From: Tetmemena sp. SeJ-2015
Taxonomy: Eukaryota > Ciliophora > Spirotrichea > Sporadotrichida > Oxytrichidae
DNA length: 34,928 nt
Assembly: GCA_027382625.1 (NCBI GenBank)
Contig: JAJKFJ010002296.1
Location: 1-34,928 of the forward strand
Direction: 5' to 3'
In this document: piece by piece, positions 33,676 to 34,928 of the stretch
Position numbering within the stretch: position 1 is the stretch's first letter
Layout of the letters: each line of letters starts with the position of its first letter
Notes under the pieces: generated by a model
What the model was told of the DNA's origin: nothing
What the model saw: the letters and a program-made list of their open reading frames with translations, nothing else
Databases searched by the model: none
Made by a program: the position numbers and the translations under genes

Positions 33676-34928
33676 AAGTCAAATTTTTTTATAACAGTAA
33701 ACATCTAATTAATTAAATTTAATAATTAAAAATTTTGTGCAAAAATTTTCTTAATTTCACTTATTAAGAAACTAATTTTAATCGGCAATTTTTAAATTAG
33801 TTATCAATGATTATAATCCCTTTTTAAATAAAAAAAAATTTGAAAATCCTCTATTTTATAGTATGACGATAAAGAGAAAAAAATGAGCATTACATTTTCT
33901 TGATTGAGGTGGGAAAGGAAACATGTTTTAAATTAAATTCCTATAAATAAGCTGTTGATTTTGGGGAGTGAATTAACCATTTTACGGCCACTAATTATAT
34001 TTCCCTTTTTTTTTTTTTTAACAATTAAGATTTTTAAATTTAAATTCTCAACGTTTAATTTAAAAAGTTTTAGTCCTTATCTCTTTATCTTTTTTTTGTC
34101 CATTTTTTAAAATTAAAGGGAAGATGTGGGTATATTATTGGGATAGTATCTTTTTGAATCTTGATTTGACAAGTTAGATAACAGATTTAAATTTATTAAT
34201 TGTGCTTAATATTTTATTTATTTAAATAAAAATTGTTAAAAAAAACAAGAGGAAAAACTGAAAATAAGCTTTAAAAATTCATTTGAAGTAAACTCTTTTT
34301 AATTTCATAAATATGATAATTATTTTTTAGTTTTGCGTTTATTTAAACATTTTATAATATTTATTTTTAAATAAACATGTGAAACGAGAGAAAAGTAATT
34401 TTTGTGGGTATTATTTTGAATTAACATGTTTAGGCAAAAAACAACCATAAGCTTCTCATCTACTCACTAGAATTTCCAAAAATAAAGGTAATTTTATAGT
34501 GGCCTTTCCAATTTTTTTTGATTACCTTTAAGAATTTTTTTGAGGGAAGGAGAATTTTTGATGATGAAATTTTTATACTAACAGACTGAAAAAATTTAGG
34601 ATTAAATTTAGACTTTGGGGAAGCTCATATAAATTACAAGCTGGTGCCTAAAATGTTATAAAAAGCATTTGCATAAATTTATGATTAAAAAAAAACTATT
34701 CGTGTCTTTTCCCATATAAGCATCTTTAAAAATTTTAGTTAATTTAAAAATAAATACTATTTATAAATTTCAAGCTTTAAAAAATAATTTATTTAATTTT
34801 TCTAGAAGCTATAAGTTTAAGACTTTTAAATAAATAAAGAAAAAAAAATAAAATTAAAAAAAAATTAAAATTAATTAGAACCATTTTATTTATATGAATT
34901 TTTAAAATTTTTGAAAGAATTTAAATGA

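Larger units (their letters stand above)
29690..34928. other. AT-rich, gene-free sequence
   Basis: From about 29.69 kb to the end the sequence is strongly AT-rich with long A and T runs. No frame of note is seen even with only TGA as stop, apart from weak short ones. CAACGG, frequent to the left, is absent. It holds a GC-richer island (30262-30605) and repeated AATTAAGAC 9-mers (31531-33675). It looks like a different sequence class, perhaps flanking host germline or intergenic DNA, or a very different part of the element. I see no tRNA or rRNA. Confidence 0.7.

Noticed and set aside
29690..34928. tRNA, rRNA or further protein genes in the AT-rich part
   Set aside because: I found no cloverleaf, rRNA-like segment or credible frame by eye; a covariance-model scan could still find a small RNA.

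Overview
The window looks like ciliate nuclear DNA, most likely germline, carrying a large mobile-element-like gene block. The main evidence is the genetic code. When TAA and TAG are read as sense (glutamine, judging by context and by TAA/CAA and TAA/TAG swaps between duplicate copies) and TGA is the only stop, the many short reading-frame fragments join into five long genes. These have short GT-AG introns of 29-76 nt. Other lineages also use TAR=Gln (some green algae, hexamitids), so 'ciliate' is an inference.

Layout. Bases 1-12283 form a huge inverted repeat centred on base 6200 with a 3-nt spacer. The left arm runs off the window edge. Each arm, read outward from the centre, holds about 0.9 kb of non-coding DNA, a small C2H2 zinc-finger gene, a Gln-rich 945-residue gene, a degenerate C4A4-like tract, and the 3' end of a 577-residue gene. 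The arms differ by at least 12 substitutions, mostly synonymous where coding. The left arm also carries a 117-nt insertion that is mostly a 96-base C run. Only the right arm continues into unique sequence: the rest of the 577-residue gene (to 13446, minus), a 1170-residue zinc-finger plus pseudokinase-like gene (13565-17077, minus) and a divergent 1567-residue gene of unknown function (17396-22283, plus).

From 22284 to 26681 there is no convincing gene, but the DNA is highly organised: 21 iteron-like 17-bp repeats (22661-23083), a G-quadruplex motif, long hairpins, a seven-unit array of about 135-nt repeats whose stems co-vary (24194-25216, the strongest candidate for something undescribed), and a compact pseudoknot-capable fold (25980-26101). 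A DD34E Tc1/mariner/IS630-type transposase gene follows (26682-29178), with an in-frame TGA at codon 30, then a degenerate 15-16-nt repeat tract. At about 29.69 kb composition changes sharply to very AT-rich, gene-free DNA that lacks the element's frequent CAACGG hexamer and has its own repeated 9-mer, AATTAAGAC.

How the parts may fit. A DDE transposase beside a zinc-finger/kinase-like protein recalls, from memory, the gene set of Oxytricha TBE transposons, but on a scale of at least 23 kb, with extra genes and structured non-coding DNA. All six promoter regions I examined share an AT-rich box just upstream of the ATG, which suggests one co-regulated unit. The head-to-head centre at 6200 could be the element's end (a dimer junction) or an assembly join of two copies.
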